Both the position numbers and the translations under genes were made by a program. 64,000 nt of DNA, from NCBI GenBank assembly GCA_023548195.1, contig JAJHZJ010000061.1:6693374-6757373 (forward strand), written 5' to 3'. Positions within the stretch are counted from its first letter, which is position 1; each line of letters opens with the position of its first letter. This stretch comes from Bettongia penicillata ogilbyi (lineage: Eukaryota; Chordata; Mammalia; Diprotodontia; Potoroidae). Positions 34,262-45,669 of the stretch are shown here, one piece after another. The notes beneath the pieces were generated by a model. That model was not told where the DNA came from, made no database searches, and worked only from the letters and a program-made list of their open reading frames with translations.

Positions 34262-34440
34262 AAAATATAATTTTATATATATAATGTGTATATAAGGATA
34301 TGCATGCATGTATGTCTATGTATAGACATATGTATATATATAGTCTATGTATAGACTTATGTGTATATATATACTATATATAGACATACATACATGCATA
34401 TTCTTATATACACACATATACATAGACATACATATATCTA
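34262..34440. repeat. TA/TG/CA simple repeat with inverted arms
   Basis: Arms 34286-34325 and 34374-34413 are nearly complementary (three mismatches by eye), with about 48 bases between, so this could extrude as a cruciform. The open frames on both strands here are low-complexity. Confidence 0.8.
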
Positions 34441-34699
34441 TAGCAAGAGAGAGAGAACGAGTCAGAAAGAGAGTCTGAGACAGAGAGTTATGACAAAAAC
34501 TGATTTTTGCCATCAAATTTCTAGGTCCCCTGAAAGTTTCTGTCAGGCTTACTAGACATTTGAGGTTGGTAGCACCCAGAGATAAGGGACTGAAGAGGTG
34601 ACCTATTTGCCACTCTTCTTTGCACTTTCTCTTCTGCATCTCTTTAGAGCACAACACTATCTCAGGTGACAATTCATTTTCTTAAAACAGGACCACTGT

Positions 34700-34950
34700 T
34701 TGAAAGCTGAACAGATGACATTTATGCAGTATTTTAAGGTTTACACAGTGCTTGCCATATATTATTATCATCTCATGTGAGCCTTGCAATAACTCTGTGA
34801 AGTGGGGTCTTACGGGATTCTCATTTCACAGATTACCAAGACTCTGGGAAGTGAAGGGATTGGCTGATGACCACCAAGCTGGTCAGAATGGAAGGCTGGC
34901 TTCAGAGCCAGGTTTTCCTGTCTCCCATTCTAGCACCCCTTTCTCCTATG
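34700..34950 (-). mobile_element. MIR-like SINE, antisense
   Basis: 'ttaaggtttacacagtgcttg', 'tcatctcatgtgagccttgc', 'agccaggttttcctgtctcc'. Confidence 0.75.
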
Positions 34951-34954
34951 CTTT

Positions 34955-35110
34955 GCTATTGTTGGTATTGCTCAATTGTGTCTGACTCTTCAAGACCCTA
35001 TTGGGGGTTTTCTTGACTCTATGCACTGAGTCATCTAGCTGCCTCTTAGGCCAAAAGAGAGGTTAAGTGACTTGTCCGTGGTCACACAGCTAGTAAGTGT
35101 CTGAGGTCAG
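34955..35110 (-). mobile_element. Mar-1-like SINE, rearranged antisense copy
   Basis: Tail complement 'gctcaattgtgtctgactct' and 'gggggttttcttg' are followed at once by the head complement 'tcatctagctgcctc', and only then by the core 'ggtcacacagctagtaagtg'. Order differs from a normal copy, so deletion or two partial copies. Confidence 0.75.
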
Positions 35111-37110
35111 ACACCCAAATGAAAAGGAATTTCAGTGGAACAGGCCTTGAGGTAGAACCATTCCTTTTTGTACTTAAATGGTGATGCCCACTTCACCTAA
35201 AAGTCACCAGTTTTTTAATCTCCATAATCTCTTAGCACCATGAAATGACTTCAGGACACATAGTATTAATTCTCTCTTTCCTGTCTTTCGTTACTTAGTG
35301 ATTTTAGGTGTCACACTTGAAACTAGCACATTCCAACAGATAAAAAGGGAACCTTGTTTTATGATACTAGTTTCCTTTAAGATCACCTGATAATAAACAA
35401 AAGCAAAGCATTTCTCATGGCATTTATCATACCCTTTCCTCAGACTAATTCAAAATTGCTTTCCTTCAGGAATGAGAGAAAATTGACTGTCTCCAACTAA
35501 TAATACCTAACTTAAAAACAACTCCCAAACTAAAATATACTATCAGGGACATCTGGTTTACTTGACTCATAACCAGCATTTTAAAAGGACTGTACAGTTA
35601 TTTTGAATAATGGCTCTTATCTTTTTACTGTGTACATATATGACTGCTCCCAGTTAGTAATAGCATGAGCAAATTATTTCTATACAAAGGGAAGGTGTCA
35701 TCCTCATTGTTTGTTCCCTCTTAGGGGCTCCATGAGACTTTCTAGTGGTTGATGGATGTGTGAACATCACATAAGTACTGCCTACAAATCACCATTTCTA
35801 ATCTGAAGAACATATCAATTATTTACCAGTCTGCTGCTGCTTAGAGTAACTTACAGGGAATTCACCATGACAACATGATGCCCTTTTCTTATTCATTTGT
35901 GAAACTGACAAACATTAGATTTAGGATTTCATGAATTAGTTCATATGTCAGTCCTGTACAAATAAGCTTGTTGATTAATACTGACTCTCAAGAAGCTGGG
36001 TTTTTTTTTCTTAAGTAAAACTTTACATTGGGAATTAAGAAGATAATAGCAGGGTATCATTTTCTCCCTTTGAATATCAATTTTGAACACACAGGTCTGT
36101 TTTTATCAGTCACTCAGCTTTTGTAAAAGAAGGAATATGTAACCAAGGATTAGCCTAAAAGTGATTTAAAAGCATCATGCTGTGCCTGCAGAGCTATGTG
36201 AGAGAAAATACAAAATGTGTTTCCTGTTCTTTTCAAGTTAATACAGTATTAAAAATCATATGTTATTGCTTAGCCTTGCTTATGACTTTAAAAGGGAAAT
36301 TTTGCACATATTATCTCCTGCTGGGTAAGACTTCCAATATTTTCCCATAGAAAACATAGTTTATCATGTCAGTGAGCCTATGACTATTAGCAAAATGGTG
36401 TGGCATTAAAAAAATTATTCCATTCTGAATTAATATATCTCTCCTTCCCTCTCCTCTCCCCCACTCCTTCATGAATACAGCTAGAGAAATGAAAAAAAAA
36501 ATATGGGTGTAGGGAATACAAAATAGAACTAATCAAAAATCTAGGCTAGGCTGGTAATTATTCTCTGAAGCCCTCTCTCTTTATAATGATCTGATGGCTC
36601 AGCCAGTCTTGGGAAGGAGTGTGTGTGGAGGGGGAAAGACAAGGGGTGATTGCAGTTGTTGTGATAATGAGGCTTAATAAGCATGTGTCCATTATGTTTA
36701 TAGTGAGAGAATAGGCTCCATTTCATGCTCAGCTGTCACTATAGACAGACTAACTTCTATTTTTCAGTCATGAAAAAGAGGAAATGTTGATTTCCCATAT
36801 TAAGTACAGCAGTCTCAGATATCTAGAAAAAGAAATTATGTTGTCATGTTCCATAATTAGAAACACATCCTAAGATGTATCCATGAATGCTTCACATCAA
36901 TAACATGGCAGTAACTAGGGATTTTCACAGGGTCCTTTTCAATTTATAGGGAAAAAAAATAAATGAACCATACCAGGGTGTGATCATGGTATGAATGCTG
37001 TGATTTCTAAACTAATGACTAAGGTGATGCAGGAAGTAATGAAGCCCAAATTCAAACTCAGATCTCTTATTTCCAATCCAATACCCACCCCTTTCCTTTT
37101 CCCCTTTCAT
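35111..37110. other. Two kb without recognised repeats; candidate conserved region
   Basis: Repeat-free by eye apart from short A/T runs. 35770-36400 in particular looks like complex unique DNA of the sort often conserved as distal enhancers. Inference only. Confidence 0.4.
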
Positions 37111-37112
37111 GA

Positions 37113-37207
37113 GGTCTGCCTCACTTAAATCTAGTCCATGTGTAAGTCAAGGTATCACCCTAGCGATGTCATTGGTCCTTGGAGAACAAAGGATGAACAG
37201 CAACAAT
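37113..37207 (+). mobile_element. SINE family B, 3' end fragment
   Basis: 'agtcaaggtatcaccctagc', 'gatgtcattggtccttggag', 'gaacagcaacaatg': the sense counterpart of the tail type seen at 15021. Confidence 0.75.
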
Positions 37208-37208
37208 G

Positions 37209-37420
37209 TAGGACAGCTAGGTGGTGCAGTGGGGCCTGGAGTCAGGAAGACCTGAGTTCAAATCCTGCCTCAGACACTGACCAGCTGTGTGATGCTGGAC
37301 AAGTCACTAAGCGAGCAGGAAAAGAAAAGGGCAAACCATTCTAGTTTGCAAAGAAAACTCCAAAAAGAGACACAAAGAGTTTGCTGTGACTGAAAAATGA
37401 CCAAACAGCAGCAGCAACAG
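37209..37420 (+). mobile_element. Mar-1-like SINE
   Basis: 'ggacagctaggtggtgcagtg' to 'gactgaaaaatgaccaaacag'; internal part shortened. Confidence 0.87.
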
Positions 37421-37424
37421 AATT

Positions 37425-37620
37425 CAAATCAAACTTCAGATAATTACTAACTTGTGGCCCTGGGCAATTCACTCAGCATGTATGTCTCATTTCCTCAGCT
37501 ATAAAATGAGAGTACTAATAGCACCTACCTCCCAGGGCTGTTGGGAGAAGCAACTGAGATAAGCATTTGTAAAGTGCTTATTAGCACAATTTCTGGCACA
37601 TAACAGAGACAGAATGAGTC
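37425..37620 (+). mobile_element. MIR-like SINE
   Basis: 'ggccctgggcaattcactc', 'cctacctcccagggctgttgg', 'taaagtgcttattagcacaa'. Third SINE in a row on the same strand. Confidence 0.85.
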
Positions 37621-38059
37621 TATAAGGTAAAAGGTGAGGATTAGGGATAGAAAATGACAAATCTGTTGGGTAGCTGTTGCTATATTTCTGACAAGGACCA
37701 ACTTAAGTATTCTCCTTAAGCAAAGGAGCACACTAAATACCTTTCTGTGTCCCACCCCCATAGGGGAAGTGACCTTGGGGTAATCATAGCAGCTTTCACT
37801 GTTTCAGGATAGGACATTATGATAAGGGAAAAATCACAAAGGATCAGTGTATAAAGGTTATTTAGCCTTCATCTCTCCTCTTGACTCCTACCATTCCTAT
37901 TACAGAATATAGTAATAACTCTGGTAAGATAGGAAGCTTTAGGTGTACTTGGATTCATGAATTAGGGCACCTTCACTGGTGAGTTTCTCCCAGGACTTCC
38001 ATTCTTGGGAAGGACCAGGGCTGGCTATCCTTCATGTCTCTCCCAGCTCTACTTCTCAT
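37621..38059. other. No recognised feature
   Basis: Unique-looking; the reverse-strand frame 37525-37761 overlaps the MIR and is not supported. Confidence 0.4.
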
Positions 38060-38240
38060 GCTACCATGGTCCTGTGTGTGCCCCTCCTCCAACCCCAAGT
38101 TTCAGCTTTTTTTTTTATGTGCTGTCCTCCTCTACTCTGACTGAAGCTTCTTGAGGACAAGGGCTGTCTTTCTTTTTGGCTTGGATTTGTACCCCAGGGT
38201 TTAGCACATATGAAATAGTTAACAGATTTTTATTGACTGT
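38060..38240 (+). mobile_element. L2/L3 LINE 3' tail
   Basis: 'tgaagcttcttgaggacaagggctgtctt' and 'ccccagggtttagcacata'. Confidence 0.75.
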
Positions 38241-38356
38241 GGCAGTACCATATCAGGAAAGGATAGAGGGAAAAGTTCAGAAATAGATGCACACCCCAAC
38301 TAGACCCAGGCCTCCAGAGGGAGGAAATTTCACCCAACTCTCCATTTTAAAAATTA

Positions 38357-38692
38357 TAGTTATCCCTTCCACATCATGGGGGTTAAAGGCACAAGACTCC
38401 TCCTCTCATGATTTGGAAAATCCACATAAAAGTTTTTGGCCCTCCCTTCATACCAGAGAAGAAGTCTGAATTATGATGATATTAAAAGATAAAATATGTT
38501 GATTTTATACAATACTATACATATTTTTTTTGTATTTCAAAGTTTCTAAACTTTTGCTGTGTCATCTGCTGGCTTTGCATGTTCTCTGAGGCATCTACAA
38601 AGCTCTCCTATAATTCCCATTTAATCTCTTATGCCAACCCATGACATACTGAAACTATGATGGGGAAAGTTGTGATATGGAAGGAATAACTG
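38357..38692 (+). mobile_element. Tigger/mariner-like non-autonomous DNA transposon
   Basis: Terminal inverted repeats: left 'tagttatcccttccacatca', right complement 'cagttattccttccatatca' (three differences). TA dinucleotides flank both ends (38355-38356 and 38693-38694), as for Tc1/mariner/pogo transposons. About 336 bases, with no transposase frame. Confidence 0.8.
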
Positions 38693-38899
38693 TACTTTCT
38701 TCCTCCCACCAATTTCCAGCTTTAGGCCTGAGGACATCTCTAGGTACATAGTAGCTCTCAGCCATTTGCTGAATTATAATTACCAATTCTAAAAAGCAGG
38801 GGACCTCAGGTAGATGCAGGGCAGGAGATAAAAATGCAGAAGCACCCTGAATGCTTCATCTAAGGGAGTGGGGTAGGGGGCTGGGTATTGAGATGGGTA

Positions 38900-39090
38900 T
38901 TGAAGGCAGTAGGGTGCAGTAGAAAAATCACTAGACCTGCTTGGAGTCAGGGGATCTGGATTCAAAATATCTGTGGGATACTAAATGTCACCTCACTTTT
39001 TTGGGCCTTAGCTTTCTCCTCTGCAAAACGAGGGGGTTGGATTAGATGACCTCCAAGGTCCCTTCCAACTCTAAAGCCATGACCCCGAGA
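38900..39090 (+). mobile_element. Ther-2/MIR3-like SINE, well preserved
   Basis: 'ggagtcaggggatctggattc', 'ggttggattagatgacctcc', 'ttccaactctaaagccatga'. Confidence 0.9.
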
Positions 39091-41235
39091 CCGTGAAGAA
39101 AAGGAGGGAAGAAGAGACACCCCTGAGGGAGAGAAGAGCATGAGCACAAACAGGACTGTGGGACAGAAGAATAATGAGGGAGGCTTCATCCTTCCCCCCA
39201 CATCATTCAATAATAAAACAAAATCAAACCCTTTTCCTTTTCTCCCACCATTCTGCCATCCCCAACACATTTTTCCTGTGGCCTTGAGAATAAATTTGCT
39301 GTGGACAGTGTTCCTGGAATTTTAAAGCCTTTGGCCAACGTTCTGGCACAACTTTTAAAACTCTGTCCCTGCCCCTGAGATCTCTACCCCCACACATATC
39401 CTCCAATAGGAAAATGGCTCTTCTTTTGTACATGACTATAAATAGTTTTCAAGTCTTTCCAATGCTACTTTGAAATATTTAGAATATATTTGTGGGACAC
39501 AGAAACACAACATTTGTGGTTGACTTCAGATCATTTATGATTTGATCTGGACCCTCATACACAGCTTATAAAAACAGCTTTCCAGGCCTCTAGGCCTGAA
39601 AATAACTACATAAAAAGAGATATTACAAGATTAATGACAAAGAATATGGAATGCAACCACTGAATTAGGACTAGAGCTAAATGGATGTATCTGTGTCCTC
39701 ATATCACCTTCTACATATGTACTTAAAAAATTCCTAAGGAATTCATTTGTGGATATATCCAAAGAATTGTGGGTCTTCAAGAATCTAGTCCTGTTGTTCA
39801 GTTATTTTAAGTGGTTCATCCAATTTAGTATCATCTTTAGGGCAAATCAAATTGAACTGAGAATGGTTATTTTCATTGATTGTTGATTCATAAATTAAAA
39901 AAATGACATCAAAATATAGAAAAACTGTATAAATTATATGGCCCTGAGGCCATAAGCTTTTTAATTAAGTGCAGATAGGAATATTTTTACATCACATATA
40001 CAAACATACTGAATATATCAATAATGAACTTTCCTATAAAGTACAAGAGGATAAATTTACATAACAAATCTGATGGGACCATTTCCTCCATTTTTCAAAG
40101 TGATTATAACTCATCCATGAAAACTAACGTGAACCAAGAAGTCTAGGGCTTCAACTAACTTGGCTAGGCAAGAATCAAAACAGTGGTAGGGCTAGAGTTA
40201 GTTATGAAAATAAAAACATTAGCCAAACCAAACAATTTTCAAAAAAAGCCAGACAGCATAATTATTTTTTAAGCAACTGAAAATTAGTTTAAAAAAGTCT
40301 TGATGCACTAAATAAGTTCTATGATTTGTGTATTATTAGGTCATACATTACTTGGATGTAGGGTCTATGTATTTATTTGTTTCATGTAATGTTATATGCT
40401 GGCAAATGCTATTTTTTTCATGTATATAAAAAAACTTTGTCAGGCTACTGTATTTGCTTGTGATAAACATAATATAAAATGAAGTTGCATTGAGTATGCC
40501 TGTGAAATGTCCCTTGCAAGTAACAACTTGTAAGGAATTCACCTACCTGTATTTTTAAAACATGAGGCTCAATGAGACAGGTCATCTATGATTTAGTAAG
40601 TGTAAGGAACCTTGCTAGTCTCAGCTTTCTCAGTTTCAAGATGATGCTCCACTAGCCAAGACTTTATCCATCAACCAGCAGAGAATCTGAAGGGTTTGCT
40701 TTGCCAAGAAAAAGAATTTCCCCAAAGCACAAGGGGGTGGCTAAGTAAGACGTAGGTTTTTCATATCCCCTTCGTGAAATCTGTTTCCTTTTGAAGTTCA
40801 GCTGCTCTCAGAGTTGGGAATTCACTACAAGTGGCTGCCTTTCTGTCCAGGGTCACCTGAACATTGCAACTCTAAGAAGTGTGGCTAAGTATCTTGAGAC
40901 TCGCTATTCTATTACACATCTGATTCTCTTCCCACCTTAACTTTCCTTTCACAGGGTAGGAGGGAAAATATTTGATTCCGAGGGTATTTCAGCACACATG
41001 GAAGATTGTTCTGAAAGATAATCTTAACAGTAATAAAAACAAAAGAAAAAAGAAAGAAAATTGCCTCATCCACTGAGGGTAATTTTACAAACACTAGTTG
41101 GACACTGTACAGAACTGAGGAACCTTTTATATTTTGGTATCAATTCAGCAGGAATGTCATCTAGGTATTTCTTCTTAAATAACAGAATACTGTAACATAC
41201 CTAACTGATAAGGCTCATACTCTGTGAAGATTCAA
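39091..41235. other. Two kb without firm features
   Basis: 39780-40560 is strongly AT-rich. Small frames at 38962-39433 and 40348-40542 have no domain. Confidence 0.4.
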
Positions 41236-41239
41236 TTCA

Positions 41240-41410
41240 CTTGATAGCAACAGTGCCAACTTTGACTCACAAAATATTATTTACAGTTTTAAGGGTCAAC
41301 TCACATTTAAAGATAAAAAAACTTGTCTAAGGTCACACAAGTGATTATTAGTAAGGTTAGGATTTGAACCAAGGTTTTCTGAACCCCAATCCAGGGTTGT
41401 TTCACTATTA
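41240..41410 (-). mobile_element. MIR-like SINE, antisense
   Basis: 'aggtcacacaagtgattatt' and 'aggatttgaaccaaggttttc'. Confidence 0.7.
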
Positions 41411-41462
41411 ATCAATAAACATTTTAATAAGTACCAAGTGTTAAGTCTGTGTTAAGTCTGTA

Positions 41463-42341
41463 CTCCATGTTCTTAATATGGAGTCTGTGAACTTTAAAAA
41501 AATTATTTGCTTATTTACTTATTTTTAGCTTTGAACATTCTTTTACAAGATTTTGAGTTCCAAATTTTTCCCCTCTCTCCCTATCCTCCCAAGCATGCAG
41601 TCAGATACGGGCTATACATGTGCAATCATATTTAACATATTTTCACATTATTCATGCTGTGATAGAAGAATCGTAAGGGAAAAACCATGAGAAAAACAAA
41701 AACAAAAAGAGAAAATAGCATGCCTCAATCTGCTTTCAGACTCCATAGTTCTTTCCCTGGATGTGGATAGCATTTTCCATCAGGAGTCTTTTGGAATTGT
41801 CTTACAGCATTATATTGTGAGAAGAACTAAGCCTACCAAAGTTGATCATCGCACACTGTTGCTATTATGGTGTACCCAATGTTCTTTTGGGTCAGCTCAC
41901 TTCACTCAGCATCAGTTCATGTAAGTCTTTCTAGGTGTTTCTGAAATTCATCTGCTAATCATTTCTTATAAAACAACAGTATTCCATTACATTCATATTT
42001 CACAACTTGTTCAGTCATTATCCAATGGGTGGGCATTCCCTCATTTTCCAAATCTTTGTGACCACATGAAAGAGCTGCTACAAATATTTTTTGTACATGT
42101 GGGACCTTTTTCCTTTTTTTATGATCTCTTTAGGATATAGACCTAGTAGTGCTATTGCTGGATCAAAGGGTACGAGTCTGTGAACTTATTTTTAAAAACT
42201 GATAACCTTTTCTGTGTGATTGTTTTCTTTTGTAATCATATGTATTTTATGTCTTTAAAAACATGATTCTGAGAAGGGTCATTTGGCTTCACCAGAATGT
42301 CAAAAAGGACCAGGGCCCCCCAAAAGGTTAAAGAGCCTCTG
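41463..42341 (-). mobile_element. hAT-like MITE, copy 2, split by L1
   Basis: Pieces 41463-41494 and 42188-42341 are together the reverse of the elements at 17191 and 60142 ('...ttgtaatcatatgtattttatg...aaaaggttaaagagcctctg'). An L1 end sits between them. Confidence 0.75.
41495..42173 (-). mobile_element. 5'-truncated L1 3' UTR fragment
   Basis: Antisense marsupial-type L1 3' end: 'ttcactcagcatcagttcatg', 'caacagtattccattacattc', 'agtgctattgctggatcaaag'. Exact 14-base target-site duplication gagtctgtgaactt at 41481-41494 and 42174-42187. Confidence 0.9.
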
Positions 42342-42507
42342 TGATTAGGATACCATGATGCTTTCCAAAATACATACCAGGAGGATTTAAGCTCTGAATG
42401 GTCCTTCCAAACTGAAATAGCTTTGAGAACAGGTTCACTGAAATAGAAGGCTTTTTTTGTCATGATAGGACCAGCTTAGCTTGGTTTGGAGAGGTTCATC
42501 AACAGAG

Positions 42508-42755
42508 AAAGCAGTTAGGAGGCACATTGGATAGAGGGCTGGGTCTGGAGTCAGGAAGATTCATTTTTCTGTGTTCAAGTCTGGCCTCAGACACTAACCA
42601 TGTAACCCTTGACAAGTCACTTAACACTATTTGCCTCAGTTTCCTCATCTGTAAAATGAGCTAGAAAAAGAAATGATAAACCACTCCAGTGTCTTTGCCA
42701 ATAAAGCCCAAATAGTGTTATAAAGAGTCGAACAGAATGGAACAGCACCAATTAA
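42508..42755 (+). mobile_element. Mar-1-like SINE
   Basis: 'gagggctgggtctggagtc' head to 'aaagagtcgaacagaatgg' tail. Confidence 0.88.
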
Positions 42756-42864
42756 CAGAGCTAACTGCTTTTTCAGCTGCAGCAACTCATGAAAATAATC
42801 TAATTCACAGGGAGATTCTAATTTATATCAGTGGTCAATGGAGATTCTTAAAGAAGGCAAGTTC

Positions 42865-43060
42865 ATAGATCATAAGATTAATGATTTAGAGTGAGAAGGG
42901 ATCTTTAAGACCATAACACACCTCTAAAGTTAAGTTCTGGGGAGTGGCAAATTTCCAGTACGATTAAGGAACCTGAGGCAGTGAATTGTTAAGTGACTTC
43001 ACTAAGATTCTTGTCTCAGGCATATTCTGTTTTTGTTACCATATCACAAGGCCTCCAAGA
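42865..43060 (-). mobile_element. Ther-2/MIR3-like SINE, antisense
   Basis: 'catagatcataagattaatg', 'agaagggatctttaagacc', 'gttaagtgacttcactaag'. Confidence 0.7.
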
Positions 43061-43565
43061 ACTATCTTGGTTTTCTTTTACAAAACAAAGGGAAGGTTCC
43101 TACCCAAGAAAAGAATAGGAAATGCTTCCTAATCCAAAGACTTCTATAATTATTCTGATATTAGTTATAATACTGGAGTCAGGAGGGAAGGAAATTACTA
43201 GGAAGAATATAATGTTGCACACATTCAATTACGTATTTAAGGTACCAGCATTTTTAGTTTAGGAAAGGAAAAGGACTTATAAAATCATAGTATAAAGCCA
43301 ACTGTGTAAGGATAGTGTACAGGACACCATTTCCACACTTTAAAATTTCAAGACAGCTGGAGCCCTTTTCAAGATTAGACGCCCTACATTTTTTTTCCAT
43401 GATGAAAAGGAGTTATCACTTCCAAATTTGATAACTTAATGTTTTAAAGAAGACCTTAACATCTTTCCACAAAGCTTGTCTGAAAATTCTTGCTGCTAAA
43501 CAAGAAAATAATCTCCAAAGAAATAGGTATCATAAGTCTTATATCATGTAAAACAATTTCACCTC
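43061..43565. other. No recognised feature
   Basis: AT-rich unique-looking sequence. Confidence 0.45.
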
Positions 43566-43569
43566 TTAG

Positions 43570-43813
43570 TGCCCATTGTTCTGTGTCCAACTCTTTGTGA
43601 TCCCTTTTGAGGTTTTCTTGGCAGAGATACTGCACTGGTTTGCCATTTTCTTCTCCAGTTCATTTTACAGATGAGAAAACTGAGGCAAGCAGGTTTAAGT
43701 GACTTGCCCAAGGTCACACAGCTAGTAAGTGTCTGAGGCCAGATTTGAACTTAGGAAGATATCTTCCTAACTCCAGGCCTAGCACTCTATCCACTGTGCC
43801 ACCTAGCTGCTCC
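43570..43813 (-). mobile_element. Mar-1-like SINE, full-length antisense
   Basis: 'tgtgtccaactctttgtgatc' through 'ccaaggtcacacagctagta' to 'tgtgccacctagctgctcc'. Confidence 0.92.
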
Positions 43814-45109
43814 ATTATAAACAGCCTATCTTGACAATACTGTCCAATATTTAATTCCACTTTACTTGTTAACCCTTTTTATTACATTAAATAAATTTAG
43901 TAGAAAAGTCTAGTTTTCATATTGTGGTCATTTATATCTATTCCTTTACAAAACAAAGTCTTTACTTTGTTTTTTTAATCTAAAAAATTAATTCCAACCA
44001 CTCTCAGGATCTGTTATATCATACCTCTGGAGAACTGTTGATAGACTCAGCACTTAAGAGGATGTCATCAATCTCTGATTACACTGGATAATAGCTTTTT
44101 TAAACAAAAGGTCTCCTGATACACTCAAATAGACAAATGGCTCACTACTAAAATTAAATTCTAGAAGTTGTGGGACCAAGAAATCTATGCCAAGAACAAA
44201 ATATCCATTCTAATTGGGTAATTGTCAGTGACAAATACAACTCTTCTCAGTTACTATTATTTTCATAGCAAACAAGGTATATACCAAGAAAAGGTCAGGT
44301 TCAATCCCATACATATGTTTCTCATGCGAAGATGATACCTATGTAAATAAAGTAAGATGGGGGTATGTTGTGGGGCTGTGGCAATTTCATGGCTAATTTA
44401 ACTAGGCAAGAAAGAAAAAAAATAGCCTCTTCATACACATGTTCCTAGGTAGAGTGAGAATCATATAGTGGACTGAATTATATAGTTTGGCAGTCTATAC
44501 TGATTTAATTCATCAGATAACTACACATTTCTCTACTTCTCTTTGCTTAGGTAACCACAGTAATTAGATGAATTCCTCTGGGGCTTCTAGCTTCACCAGA
44601 GCCACTTTAACTAGTAAGTGATAATTAGCATTAGTTTTAATTCATTTCTTTTCCATTTTTACCTCTCTTTTTCCTTTCTACCATATTCCTCAATACAAGC
44701 AGAATTTTCCAAGGTGCCCCAGACACCTGGATCCATATGTCTGAAGGGCTGGTCCCTTCTTCACACATTATATGTTGCCATGAAGTGTGTGGATCCTGCT
44801 GTAACAGAAAATGATTACCTTTTTAGAATTTCCCTCAAGGATAGCTCTGGATAAATATGGTTTCCATATTATCATGCAAACAGAACATTTACAAAGGGAG
44901 GAGCATATCTACCAAGGACCAAAGAACTAGGTATGTCCTTCTACTTCACTGGTACAGGGAGCTGTTGGAGCTGTTTCCATTATAAGAATGCAGTCTGCTA
45001 CTACATTTTCTGAGAAACTAGGCCAGGTAAAAGCATATATGTGATTGTGGTACTAAATTTCCAGTTCATCTGTGAGAAAGATATTATAGTTTAGTTGATG
45101 GTTGGTTTC
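43814..45109. other. No recognised feature
   Basis: Unique-looking AT-rich sequence; the frame at 44618-44854 has no domain. Confidence 0.4.
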
Positions 45110-45262
45110 AGGAGTGAGGAACCTGTAGTGTCAAGGCCACTTGAGACTGTAGCCCTGTAGGTCTTCAAGTGCAGCCCTTTAATGGAATCCAAACTTCAAA
45201 GGGTCATCCTTGAGGACCTTCAGGGTCACATGTGGTCCCAAACCTGCAGGCTCTCCACCCCT
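45110..45262. mobile_element. Palindromic MITE, diverged copy
   Basis: Ends 'gaggaacctgtagtg' and 'cctgcaggctctccaccc' pair, and the centre 'ccctttaatggaatccaaac' is the reverse of the centre of the element at 61725. Short near repeat (tggttt) on both sides. Confidence 0.7.
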
Positions 45263-45299
45263 GGTTTAGATAATTCTTTGTGGAGAAGAACTCTACATA

Positions 45300-45395
45300 C
45301 ATTTTTCAGTAACACTTGTAGTGTATCCCCAGTGCTGAGAATAATGCCTGGCAAACAGCAGATGCTTAATAAATGCTTGCTGAATGATGGAGTGG
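45300..45395 (+). mobile_element. L2/L3 LINE 3' tail
   Basis: 'gtatccccagtgctgagaataatgcctgg' and 'cttaataaatgcttgctgaatg'. Confidence 0.8.
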
Positions 45396-45669
45396 ATTGA
45401 GATGAATAGACAATAAAGTCCATTGGTGCACAGACTAAACTACACTGCAGCTACAATTAATACTTTGAAAAACATCCTTTGGAAAAGTCAGCTTCATGTC
45501 ACCTGCATGGTATTCTGAAGTGACTAACTCTGAAATGATGAGTATTCAATATCAACTGTGTTGGTGCTGCGCAAACCAAGGAACTATTCTTTAGATAAGA
45601 ATCCTATTTAGATTGAATAATCCTATAGCGATAAATTTCCCTCCAGATCTATTTCTGTTTTTAAAAGAC

